Source: Candidatus Nomurabacteria bacterium (lineage in GTDB: Bacteria; Patescibacteriota; Minisyncoccia; Phycocordibacterales; CAIJYI01). Taken from it: 43,210 nucleotides of DNA. A program made the position numbers and the translations under genes. Of this stretch, positions 1 to 7,044 are shown piece by piece. How positions within the stretch are numbered: position 1 is the stretch's first letter; each line of letters begins with the position of its first letter. The stretch is taken from NCBI GenBank assembly GCA_943356445.1, contig CALREZ010000008.1, forward strand, positions 1 to 43,210, given 5' to 3'. The notes below the pieces were generated by a model. That model did not search any database. It was not told the DNA's origin and was given only the letters and a program-made list of their open reading frames with translations.

Positions 1-83
1 GGGTGCGTGTGGGTTTGTAGTGTATGACATGCTTGTATTTTACACATTAGGTGTTTCCAAGCTATTGAACCATAACGCCGACC

Positions 84-111
84 TTGACAAAATTATTTTA
101 TATAGTATTAT
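84..111 (+). promoter_or_regulatory. sigma-70-type promoter of small orphan gene
   Basis: TTGACA at 84-89, a 16-bp spacer and TATTAT at 106-111. It lies about 40 bp before the start of the 80-aa gene at 150. The near-consensus -35 box contrasts with most genes of this window, where only a -10 box can be seen. Confidence 0.65.
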
Positions 112-149
112 GGAAAACAGGAAAAACACATTAAGAGAGGAGAATGATT

Positions 150-392
150 ATGAAACTTTTATCGTACTTTCAAACCAAAAAACTCGGCCAAAAACTAGAA
201 AAAAAATTGGTAGAGAATGAATTAAAAAGACTTCGAGAAGAATACGTCCAAGCCCAAAAATCTGCTGACAAAGATTTCGATTATATGACTGGCGAAGCGA
301 AAGATGGGAACGATCAACGAATATGGTCGGTAATGCATTTGAAGACTCAAGATTTAGCCAAGAAAATTTTTGCGCTTGAGGCGGTTCTCTAA
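150..392 (+). CDS. small coiled-coil hypothetical protein, 80 aa
   Basis: I do not recognise the family. The protein is short, charged and Lys/Glu-rich, predicted to be mostly helical, beginning MKLLSYFQTKK. The ORF track starts at ATG 144, but the Shine-Dalgarno AGAGGAG (136-142) is 1 nt from that ATG and 7 nt from the ATG at 150, so 150 is preferred. The gene is a self-contained unit with its own promoter (84-111) and terminator (403-434). It lies just outside the left end of the integrated element and is therefore probably chromosomal. The function is unknown. Confidence 0.7.
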   Translation: MKLLSYFQTKKLGQKLEKKLVENELKRLREEYVQAQKSADKDFDYMTGEAKDGNDQRIWSVMHLKTQDLAKKIFALEAVL

Positions 393-402
393 GCTGAATT
401 CA

Positions 403-434
403 AAAGACGCACTGTCTCGGTGCGTCTTTTTTTT
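403..434 (+). terminator. rho-independent terminator
   Basis: Stem AAAGACGCAC / GTGCGTCTTT with a 7-nt loop, followed by eight T's. It ends the small gene at 150-392 and precedes the left attachment-like repeat. Confidence 0.9.
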
Positions 435-458
435 ATTATTAGATTCTTAAAACAACAC

Positions 459-500
459 GTCTCGGTCACCTGACTTAGTATATGACGGCTGCGGGACTGG
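459..500 (+). repeat. left attachment-site-like repeat (attL candidate)
   Basis: It shares the core GTCACCTGACTTAGTATATG with the copies at 1758 and 18490. Relative to the right copy, 29 bases are identical, then comes one mismatch, then GCTGCGGGACT is identical, which is the end of tRNA-Gln, then a 1-nt indel. The presence of tRNA 3' bases without a tRNA here is the signature of a displaced att site. Confidence 0.8.
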
Positions 501-581
501 TTTTCTGGTCTCTGTGGAGTGTGTGGCTAGAGGTGTGGGATATTTTGAGGCTGTTTTGGCTGTGGTTGTCGCCCTCTTGCT

Positions 582-628
582 AATCTCATATAATCAGATA
601 TAATCAAATACATAACCTATATGAGATT
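582..628 (+). promoter_or_regulatory. promoter and inverted repeat before fic
   Basis: Two TATAAT boxes (589-594 and 599-604) lie within a perfect 10-bp inverted repeat, AATCTCATAT (582-591) and ATATGAGATT (619-628). The right arm abuts the fic start codon at 629. The geometry suits an operator for autoregulation, possibly by the C-terminal winged helix of the Fic protein, but that is inference. Confidence 0.55.
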
Positions 629-1684
629 ATGAACAATAGATTTTCAAAAAGAATAGCTTTGATCTCCTCGGTTTTTGAACAACAAATTCGGGAAATTGAT
701 GAGCTGAAAAATAAGTGGTCAACCGGCGCGGAACTCGATCGGCAGATTTTGAGCCGCCTCAAAAAATCGGTGCTTGTTACCTCCACCGGTGCATCAACGC
801 GTATTGAAGGTTCGCAAATGTCCGATGAAGATATTGAAAAACTGATGCGGGGGTTATCTATTCAAAAATTCAAAGATCGGGATATTCAGGAAGTGAAAGG
901 ATACTATGAATTGCTCACGAATATTTTTGACGGATATCAGTCAATACCCTTTTCCGAAAGCACGATAAAATTTTTTCATCGCGAACTGCTCAAACATACC
1001 GACAAAGATGAGTTGCATCGGGGAGAATATAAAAAGATTGAAAACAGGGTTGAGATGATAAATAATGCTGGAGAATCAATCGGGGTTCTTTTTGATACCA
1101 CGAAAGCATATCTCACGCCGAAAGAAATGCAAGAATTGGTGGAATGGACGCAAGAAGCGTTTCTCGAAAAAAAATATCATCCGCTTCTTATCGTCGGAAA
1201 TTTTATTGTTGAGTTTTTGAATATCCACCCTTTCCAAGACGGCAATGGAAGAATTTCTCGCGTACTCACCAACCTGATGCTTCTCCAGCAGGGCTATTTG
1301 TATATGCCGTATATTTCACACGAAAAGCTTATTGAAGATAACAAACCGGAATATTATCTTGCGCTCAGAAAAAGCCAGAAAACTTTTCGAACAAACAGCG
1401 AGGATTTAACGCCATGGCTCTCCTTCTTTTTTGGAGTTATGCTGGAGCAATCCAAACGAGCCGTCGCACTGCTTTCAGAAGAAGAAACCGATAAACTTTT
1501 ATCCAAGCAGCAACAACTGGTATGGAAATACATGGAAACCGTTCTGGAATCCACTCCGCTCGAAATATCAAAAGCAACCGGAATTCCCCGTCCAACAGTG
1601 GTGCAGTCTATTGCAAAACTGCTAAAAATGAAGCGAATTGAACGAATCGGTTTAGGAAGAAGTACAAGATATCGGAAAATTTAA
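629..1684 (+). CDS. Fic/DOC family protein with N-terminal inhibitory motif and C-terminal winged helix
   Basis: The Fic core motif HPFQDGNGRISR is at residues 200-211, with the catalytic His200 and the anion-binding DGNGR intact. An inhibitory-helix motif (S/T)xxxE(G/N) is present as STRIEG at 56-61, which marks a class II, self-inhibited Fic enzyme. Such proteins transfer AMP or another nucleotide moiety from NTPs onto protein hydroxyls. Residues about 290-351 look like a winged helix (IPRPTVVQSIAKLLKMKRIERIG read as HTH plus wing), common in stand-alone bacterial Fic proteins. The gene is monocistronic, with a promoter and palindrome upstream and a terminator directly behind. It lies between two copies of the att-like repeat, so it may have arrived as a separate module. 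The target is unknown. Confidence 0.92.
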   Translation: MNNRFSKRIALISSVFEQQIREIDELKNKWSTGAELDRQILSRLKKSVLVTSTGASTRIEGSQMSDEDIEKLMRGLSIQKFKDRDIQEVKGYYELLTNIFDGYQSIPFSESTIKFFHRELLKHTDKDELHRGEYKKIENRVEMINNAGESIGVLFDTTKAYLTPKEMQELVEWTQEAFLEKKYHPLLIVGNFIVEFLNIHPFQDGNGRISRVLTNLMLLQQGYLYMPYISHEKLIEDNKPEYYLALRKSQKTFRTNSEDLTPWLSFFFGVMLEQSKRAVALLSEEETDKLLSKQQQLVWKYMETVLESTPLEISKATGIPRPTVVQSIAKLLKMKRIERIGLGRSTRYRKI

Positions 1685-1726
1685 AAAATACCGTCTTCAA
1701 ATTTTATTTGAAGACGGTATTTTTTC
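1683..1726 (+). terminator. terminator of fic
   Basis: AAAAAATACCGTCTTCAAAT pairs with the TTTGAAGACGGTATTTTTT that follows after a 4-nt loop. The long A-stem-T architecture could terminate on both strands. The stem begins at the fic stop codon. Confidence 0.9.
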
Positions 1727-1757
1727 TGGTGACAACCGGTCGCCCTTTTGTCGGAGG

Positions 1758-1786
1758 CGTCTCGGTCACCTGACTTAGTATATGAG
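1758..1786 (+). repeat. internal copy of the att-like repeat, plus a degenerate trace
   Basis: The copy carries the same GTCACCTGACTTAGTATATG core as the element ends but lacks the tRNA-derived GCGGGACT part. A further degenerate 14-nt trace (GGCGTCTCAGTCAC) is at 1867-1880. Together they mark the boundary between the fic module and the rest of the island. The remainder of the gap 1727-1926 shows no gene. Confidence 0.75.
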
Positions 1787-1926
1787 TGCTGACTGAGTCA
1801 GTTGCGAACCCCGCGAAGTGAGACCCCGCAAGGGTTCTTTGAGTACTTTCAGTGTACCAAATTGAGGCGTCTCAGTCACGTCTCGATAGACACGATAGAC
1901 AGTATAAAAAGGGACTGGGAAAGTGT

Positions 1927-2631
1927 CTACTCCGATTTATTGACGGCCTTACCTATATGCCACAAGAGACGCTCATATGACCAGCGATCAAGAGCTCTTT
2001 GTCCGCTAAGCATCGAAGAGAAAAACATGGGCATCTTCTTTCCAGATTTGGTGAACCAATGGAATCCTCTCTCCTCATCCCAAATGAGGTCGTCTTTGAT
2101 ATGGTTCCACAATATCTCTGAAGCGAAGGCATTGGCGACAACGACACACCGAGGTTCAATCTTTGCAAGGACTTCTTCAAAAAACGAGATCTGATCGATA
2201 GCGAATTCGTTTAGTTTCCCCTTATCGGTGATGCGAGTCACGAAGCTATTCTGCGCCGTCTCCTTATAGAGGAATAAATCAACATGTTGCCAATCAAGAC
2301 CAACTTTTTTAGCTATCTCAATAGGACGACCAAAATACTGAGAATAATTTTTGTATGCATAATTTTCTACCTTGATGCAGTCGTCAATTAGTGCAGGATT
2401 CGCAGAGAGGTTACTCCACTTAAAAAAAGTTTCTGGATCCATATCTTTGAATTCCGTATTCTGAAGAATTGTCTTGAATCCTCGCGAGCTGAAAGACGGA
2501 TTCATTCCGACAAAAAGCAGGCCACCCTTTTTGAACTCATCATAAAAAATCGGTGCATACACATCGGTATCACCCTTGAAGTATTTATTCCAAAGGCTAA
2601 CGATTTTTGAGTTAATTTCTTGGTTACGCAT
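1927..2631 (-). CDS. uracil-DNA-glycosylase-superfamily-like protein, 234 aa
   Basis: The N-terminal part has LLFVGMNPSFSSRGF (about residues 38-52), resembling motif A (GxNPS/G) of the UDG/Mug superfamily. The segment VVVANAFASEIL and the C-terminal MLSGQRALDRWSYERL fit the later core strand and the motif-B loop of that fold, though the usual HPS motif is replaced by SGQ. The assignment is therefore fold-level only, and a base-excision activity cannot be claimed. The gene lies head to tail with the RloC-like gene (60-bp gap) on the same strand, inside the defence island. A TATTAT box lies 4 nt before the ATG, which suggests a leaderless transcript. Confidence 0.5.
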   Translation of the reverse strand: MRNQEINSKIVSLWNKYFKGDTDVYAPIFYDEFKKGGLLFVGMNPSFSSRGFKTILQNTEFKDMDPETFFKWSNLSANPALIDDCIKVENYAYKNYSQYFGRPIEIAKKVGLDWQHVDLFLYKETAQNSFVTRITDKGKLNEFAIDQISFFEEVLAKIEPRCVVVANAFASEILWNHIKDDLIWDEERGFHWFTKSGKKMPMFFSSMLSGQRALDRWSYERLLWHIGKAVNKSE

Positions 2632-2691
2632 ATAGATAATATTTTCTTACTTCCATTTTGCCCCAGAATTTATTAAAAAAGAGACCGATGT

Positions 2692-4917
2692 CTATAAAAC
2701 TTTAATTACTTTAAAAGCATCTTTGATATCTTTTTTGTAATCATCAATACCCAGCTCGCTCACAGGATATTGCCCGACACCGGAATGGTCATGATGTGTA
2801 ACGTTCGGTAAGATAGCCTCAATACTTAATCTTGGGCTGTTTATTTCATATGGACCACCGGACTTTTCCAACTCTTCGAGCATCGCGCCCATTGTAATAA
2901 GTTCTTTTTTAATTTCAATTGGGTATTTCGTTTTAAGAACGTGTTCGACAACACGGCGGATACTAGAATGAGCATTTTTCACAAAAGATATATCTTGAGA
3001 GTTCACAGCGTTTTTCATATCCGAAATCCAGCAATTATAATCGTTCATGAAATCAGTATCGTCATCTGGATTACAAGAAATTATTTCGCTTCCGCGTTGA
3101 GAGTCCAATACTATTTTTAGAAAAACGGCAGAGACATCACCTTTTCTTTCGCTATGCAATAAATGATAAAATCCTTTTTCGTGAGTTAAGAGAATCAATT
3201 GTTTTTCAGAGTCGTGAAGAATTCTTTTTATTTCATTCATGATAATTTTCTTTCTATCTGAATCGAAACTGGAAACCGGATCGTCCATTACCACGACCTT
3301 AATCATCGAATCATTTTTGACCGTTGCCAAAAAGAACGCTAAAGCCAATACCCATTTGTCGCTATCACTCAAACAATTCTTAACTGTCGGTTCACAATCG
3401 TCACCATTGTTGGCAACTCGATTTCCACCCATATTCAAAACAAACAGATCCTGTCTTTGGTTTCCCTTAAAACTAAAGGTTTGAATCGTAAAATTAGAAT
3501 TACATGCGCTTAGTACTGCATTAATATCGCCGAGCATTGTTGTGGACAAACTGTTTGCATAGGCCAGATATTCATCCCACAAAATACCCTTTTTAGTACT
3601 CAATCCTTCGTTATCCAATTTTGCTTTAATATATTTATCACTTTTCTCTTTCCATGAACCGAATCTCTCTTTGTTTGCTTTCAACTCTTTCAGCACATTT
3701 TCCCGTTCATTTTTTCTTTCAATCGGATTTTGAAACTTAGTTAATTCTGCATCAATAACCGTAACATGATTGATCACTCTAGTAGAAATCTCTACAAACG
3801 GTAAGTTATTAAAATCGATTGATAGATCTTCCTTTTTTGCAGAAATAGATTTCTCGCACGATTCAAGCGACTCGTTTACATCTGAAAAATCGATTTCCAA
3901 AGAATACCCAGCTTGTTTCAGGTCGGTTTTTATTTTTTCAATTTCAACAGAAAAGCCGGACTTTGAAAATAAGTTTTCAGCATCCCTAACCGCTACCTGA
4001 AGTTTCCTATAATTTTCATTGTAAAAAAGGTCTAATGTATTTAAAAATTCTTTCACCGAATCGTCCGTCATCTTTTGGGTACAAAATGGACATCGCTCAA
4101 TACCCGTACGAGTGCGCAACCTCGACCCAGATTGAAGAAAGGTGCTATACGTTTGCTTTGTTTCCTCATGGTTTACGTGCTTATTGTAATGGCCAGCAAC
4201 AAGCTCGCTGTTCACAGAAAGTTTTGCGGAAATATTTGTTGCGTCAAAATTCTGATATCTTTTAAGGAGCGCGTTTACCGCTTTCAGTTTGCTCGAAATC
4301 AATTCAGAATTCTTAATTTTATCGAGCTCTTTTTCTTCTTTGCTTATTTTCTTGTCTATATCAGGAACCTCATTAAGCCCGAGAAAGGCCTCGAAAGTCA
4401 AACCACCTAAGAGATGCTTGCTTCTAGAATAATCAGTACTGATAGAGGCTTGAATTTTTGTATTTTCACTTATCAGTTCAACGAGCTCGCCGATCTTTGT
4501 ATTATATTCAACGCCCTTTGCTCCGAGCATAAATGACTCGATATTTTTTTGCTGTTCTTGTCCAATTTGTTGATTATGAGTATAAACGCTTTCTCTAACA
4601 AAATGACTATCAAAAATAATTATGTCTTTATATTCAGCACTCCATTTGTTTTCATCTGTCGTATACCTATATTCTCCTATCGGAGTTGTCGTCTCGGGAA
4701 TAATTTTTACTGTCTGTTTCTGACTTCCTATGCTTTTTCTTCCGATAATATAAGCGGGATTATTTTCTTTTAACGACCGCAAAACTGCAGTAAGAGTGCT
4801 TTTACCGAAAGTATTCTTTCCATAAATAAACGTATTTTTCTTAAAATACTGTTCATCTCCATCAGTTTTTAGTGACTTAAATCGTCCGACATTCGTAATT
4901 TCTAATTTTTTTATCAT
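2692..4917 (-). CDS. AAA ATPase with zinc-hook and HEPN-like tail (RloC/PrrC-like anticodon nuclease candidate), 741 aa
   Basis: An ABC/SMC-type ATPase of the AAA_13 kind. Walker A is GKNTFGKS (33-40), the signature region is LSDSDKW (516-522), Walker B is VVVMDDPVSSFD (541-552), and the switch His lies in LLTHE (576-580). A long coiled-coil insert carries CPFC (276-279) at its tip, like the zinc hook of RloC and Rad50. The last 120 residues include RRVVEH (654-659), an RX4H motif as in HEPN ribonucleases, the fold used by PrrC and RloC to cut tRNA anticodons. By family knowledge such proteins guard restriction systems or sense DNA damage and abort infection. It sits directly downstream of vsr and beside a restriction-modification locus, which fits. 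The exact substrate is inferred, not shown. Confidence 0.75.
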   Translation of the reverse strand: MIKKLEITNVGRFKSLKTDGDEQYFKKNTFIYGKNTFGKSTLTAVLRSLKENNPAYIIGRKSIGSQKQTVKIIPETTTPIGEYRYTTDENKWSAEYKDIIIFDSHFVRESVYTHNQQIGQEQQKNIESFMLGAKGVEYNTKIGELVELISENTKIQASISTDYSRSKHLLGGLTFEAFLGLNEVPDIDKKISKEEKELDKIKNSELISSKLKAVNALLKRYQNFDATNISAKLSVNSELVAGHYNKHVNHEETKQTYSTFLQSGSRLRTRTGIERCPFCTQKMTDDSVKEFLNTLDLFYNENYRKLQVAVRDAENLFSKSGFSVEIEKIKTDLKQAGYSLEIDFSDVNESLESCEKSISAKKEDLSIDFNNLPFVEISTRVINHVTVIDAELTKFQNPIERKNERENVLKELKANKERFGSWKEKSDKYIKAKLDNEGLSTKKGILWDEYLAYANSLSTTMLGDINAVLSACNSNFTIQTFSFKGNQRQDLFVLNMGGNRVANNGDDCEPTVKNCLSDSDKWVLALAFFLATVKNDSMIKVVVMDDPVSSFDSDRKKIIMNEIKRILHDSEKQLILLTHEKGFYHLLHSERKGDVSAVFLKIVLDSQRGSEIISCNPDDDTDFMNDYNCWISDMKNAVNSQDISFVKNAHSSIRRVVEHVLKTKYPIEIKKELITMGAMLEELEKSGGPYEINSPRLSIEAILPNVTHHDHSGVGQYPVSELGIDDYKKDIKDAFKVIKVL

Positions 4918-4952
4918 TTTTTTATAAAATAATTAACCCAATGCCATCTCAC

Positions 4953-5369
4953 CTATAAATATTTCTGTTGCCTTAAGAACTCGCAAATTTTTCTGCAAGA
5001 CTCTTCGGGCTTTTTCCGTATATCGTGTCCCCAGATTCGAAGCACCTTCCATCCCATGCGCCGAAGCTTCCGATAATTCTTCTGATCACGAGCGATGTTG
5101 TTTTCAATTTTTGAACGCCAGTACTCTTGAGGAATTCTTTCTTTCCATTCGAAAAACCTGTATCCATGCCAGAAGTCTCCGTTGATAAACACTGCCAGCT
5201 TTTTCGAAGGGAGGGCGATGTCGGGCTTGCCGGCTATTTTATCGTAATGCCTTTGGAAATAGATCTTTTCCTTTCTCAAATATGAAAAAACGGTTTTTTC
5301 TATTCCCGTATTTTTCGCCCGTATGCGCGACATGATGTCGCTCCGTTTCTTTTTCGTAAAGACATCCAT
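4953..5369 (-). CDS. vsr: very short patch repair endonuclease (Vsr)
   Basis: At 138 aa it has the normal Vsr length. Visible family features are the N-terminal MSRIRAKNTGIEKT, the catalytic region KPDIALPSKKLAVFINGDFWHG and the terminal GWKVLRIWGHDI. Vsr nicks 5' of T in T:G mismatches that arise when 5-methylcytosine deaminates, and so accompanies C5 methyltransferases. It is divergent from the LexA-methyltransferase gene with a 94-bp shared promoter region, and sits 35 bp upstream of the RloC-like gene on the same strand. The Cys-rich zinc site of E. coli Vsr is largely missing, as the usual HGCFWHGH is GDFWHGY here. Confidence 0.93.
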   Translation of the reverse strand: MDVFTKKKRSDIMSRIRAKNTGIEKTVFSYLRKEKIYFQRHYDKIAGKPDIALPSKKLAVFINGDFWHGYRFFEWKERIPQEYWRSKIENNIARDQKNYRKLRRMGWKVLRIWGHDIRKKPEESCRKICEFLRQQKYL

Positions 5370-5385
5370 TGTAAATTTTCATACC

Positions 5386-5394
5386 TGTGGATAA
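5386..5394 (+). promoter_or_regulatory. TGTGGATAA box (DnaA-box consensus)
   Basis: A perfect TTATCCACA read on the minus strand, in the divergent promoter region between vsr and the LexA-methyltransferase gene. Identical boxes occur at 9146, 19028 and 32122, all in intergenic DNA and all in this orientation. Confidence 0.45.
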
Positions 5395-5401
5395 CCTGCT
5401 T

Positions 5402-5429
5402 TTGTTTTCGGTTTTTGTTCGGGTATAAT
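5402..5429 (+). promoter_or_regulatory. promoter of lexA-methyltransferase fusion with possible operator
   Basis: TATAAT at 5424-5429 is preceded at 16 bp by a weak TTGTTT (5402-5407). The -35/-10 region carries an imperfect direct repeat (TTTTGTTTTCGG then TTTTTGTTCGGG). I see no CGAAC-N4-GTTCG SOS box and no CTGT-N8-ACAG box, so the operator bound by this LexA, if any, would be non-standard. Confidence 0.5.
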
Positions 5430-5463
5430 CAAATTGTAGCGCAAATAATTTTAATGAGCAAAT

Positions 5464-7044
5464 ATGCAAACCTTAACTGAAAAACAAAAAAGAGTTTACG
5501 ATTTTATCAATTCCTATCTTGCTCAGAACGGCATCTCCCCCACGATGGAAGAGATCAGAAAGAAACTGAAATTAAAAGCAGTATCGACCGTGCATGAACA
5601 TATAAATGCCATTCAAGATAAGGGATATCTTTCGAAGGATGGGCATTCTTCGCGCGGGCTTATTCCTCAAAAAGAAATTAAAACGATTCTAGAAATTCCA
5701 ATTTTGGGAAAAATCGCAGCTGGCGCCCCGATCGATGTACTGGAAGAATACCAAGAAACCATTTCTATTTCTGATCCGAGCATTAAAGATCCCCGAGGAT
5801 ATTATGCGCTGAAAGTAGAAGGCGAGAGTATGATAGACGAGGGTATCTTTGACGGCGATATAGTAATAATCAAAAAACAATCATCCGCCGAAAACGGACA
5901 GACAGTCGTTGCCATCATTGATGACGAGAGAGCTACTCTTAAAAAGCTCTACCGCGAAAATAATATGTTCCGGCTTCAACCCAGAAATCCGAATATGCTT
6001 CCTCTGTTCAGAACGGAAGTAGAAGTCAGAGGGGTTGTTGTTCAAGTTGTGAGGAATATCTCAAGCGAGCCTGAAAAACCGATTTCAAAAAAAGCTAAGC
6101 ATGGATTCAAGACGATAGATCTTTTTGCCGGGGTCGGAGGTATACGCATCGGCTTTGAACGCGCGGGATTTGAAACGGTTTTCGCAAATGATTACGAAAA
6201 GAGTTGCAGATTCACCTATGATCTTAATTTTCCCACAGCTAAACTTGTAGTCGAAGATATAAGAAAAATTGGAATCGATGATCTGCCGAAATTTGATTTT
6301 CTGCTAGGAGGATTTCCGTGCCAGGCATTTTCTATCGCAGGATACAGGCAAGGGTTTAACGACCAGAAAGGACGCGGAAATCTTTTCTTCGACGTTGCAA
6401 GAATTATCGAGGAGAGAAAGCCGGAAGGTTTCCTTCTGGAAAATGTCAAAAACTTGAAAAGCCATGACGGCGGGAGAACATTCAGAATAATCGAACAGAC
6501 GCTCAAAGACCTCGGCTATCATATTAATGCAAAGGTCTTGAACAGCATGAGCTACGGCAATGTTCCGCAGAACAGAGAAAGGATATATATCGTCGGATTT
6601 AAAAACAAAGACTACGCAGATCGGTTCGTTTTTCCTGAACCTGTTAAATTGCAGGTAAAAATAAAACACCTGCTCGAAAAGAATGTTCCTGAAAAATATT
6701 ATTACAACGGCAAACCGCTGTTCGAGAAGCTTAAAAAAGACGTTACTGAAGAAGGAAAAGTTTACCAATGGAGGAGGCAGTATGTTCGAGAGAATAAAAG
6801 CGGCGTATGCCCAACGTTAACTGCGAATATGGGGACTGGCGGACATAACGTTCCGATTGTGAAAGATAAAAAAGGAATCAGAAAACTGACTCCTCTTGAA
6901 TGCGCACGGATCCAGGGTTTTCCTTCGGATTATAAAATACCTCAAAATATCGCTGATTCAGCACTCTATAAGCAGTTTGGGAATTCAGTTACGGTAACGG
7001 TTATTGAAGCTGTCGCGAAGCAGATGATGGAAGCGATGAAGTGA
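5464..7044 (+). CDS. LexA-DNA (cytosine-5) methyltransferase fusion, 526 aa
   Basis: Residues 1-200 are a complete LexA: a winged HTH (TEKQKRVYDFI to KGYLSKDG), an Ala86-Gly87 cleavage site in GKIAAGAPID, catalytic Ser122 in GESMIDEG and Lys160 in RATLKKLY. After a Lys-rich linker (about 200-214) comes a full C5 methyltransferase: motif I LFAGVGGI, motif IV GGFPCQAF with catalytic Cys286, motif VI ENVKNL, motif VIII QNRERIYIVG, a short target-recognition region with TANMGTGGHNVP, motif IX LTPLECARIQGFP and motif X QFGNSV. All key residues of both halves are present, so both activities look alive. It converges on the restriction gene (stops adjacent) and diverges from vsr. The reading: the methyltransferase of a type II system that also represses transcription and may be split by RecA-stimulated self-cleavage. 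The target sequence is not known. Confidence 0.93.
   Translation: MQTLTEKQKRVYDFINSYLAQNGISPTMEEIRKKLKLKAVSTVHEHINAIQDKGYLSKDGHSSRGLIPQKEIKTILEIPILGKIAAGAPIDVLEEYQETISISDPSIKDPRGYYALKVEGESMIDEGIFDGDIVIIKKQSSAENGQTVVAIIDDERATLKKLYRENNMFRLQPRNPNMLPLFRTEVEVRGVVVQVVRNISSEPEKPISKKAKHGFKTIDLFAGVGGIRIGFERAGFETVFANDYEKSCRFTYDLNFPTAKLVVEDIRKIGIDDLPKFDFLLGGFPCQAFSIAGYRQGFNDQKGRGNLFFDVARIIEERKPEGFLLENVKNLKSHDGGRTFRIIEQTLKDLGYHINAKVLNSMSYGNVPQNRERIYIVGFKNKDYADRFVFPEPVKLQVKIKHLLEKNVPEKYYYNGKPLFEKLKKDVTEEGKVYQWRRQYVRENKSGVCPTLTANMGTGGHNVPIVKDKKGIRKLTPLECARIQGFPSDYKIPQNIADSALYKQFGNSVTVTVIEAVAKQMMEAMK

Noticed and set aside
20-220. 66-aa ORF at the left edge
   Set aside because: It overlaps the promoter, RBS and start of the better-supported gene at 150-392 in another frame.
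1802-2194. 130-aa plus-strand ORF
   Set aside because: It is antisense to the UDG-like gene and begins in repeat DNA; there is no RBS or domain.
5370-5463. Canonical SOS box in front of the LexA fusion
   Set aside because: Only a GTTCG half-site is present; neither the Gram-positive nor the E. coli type palindrome can be found.
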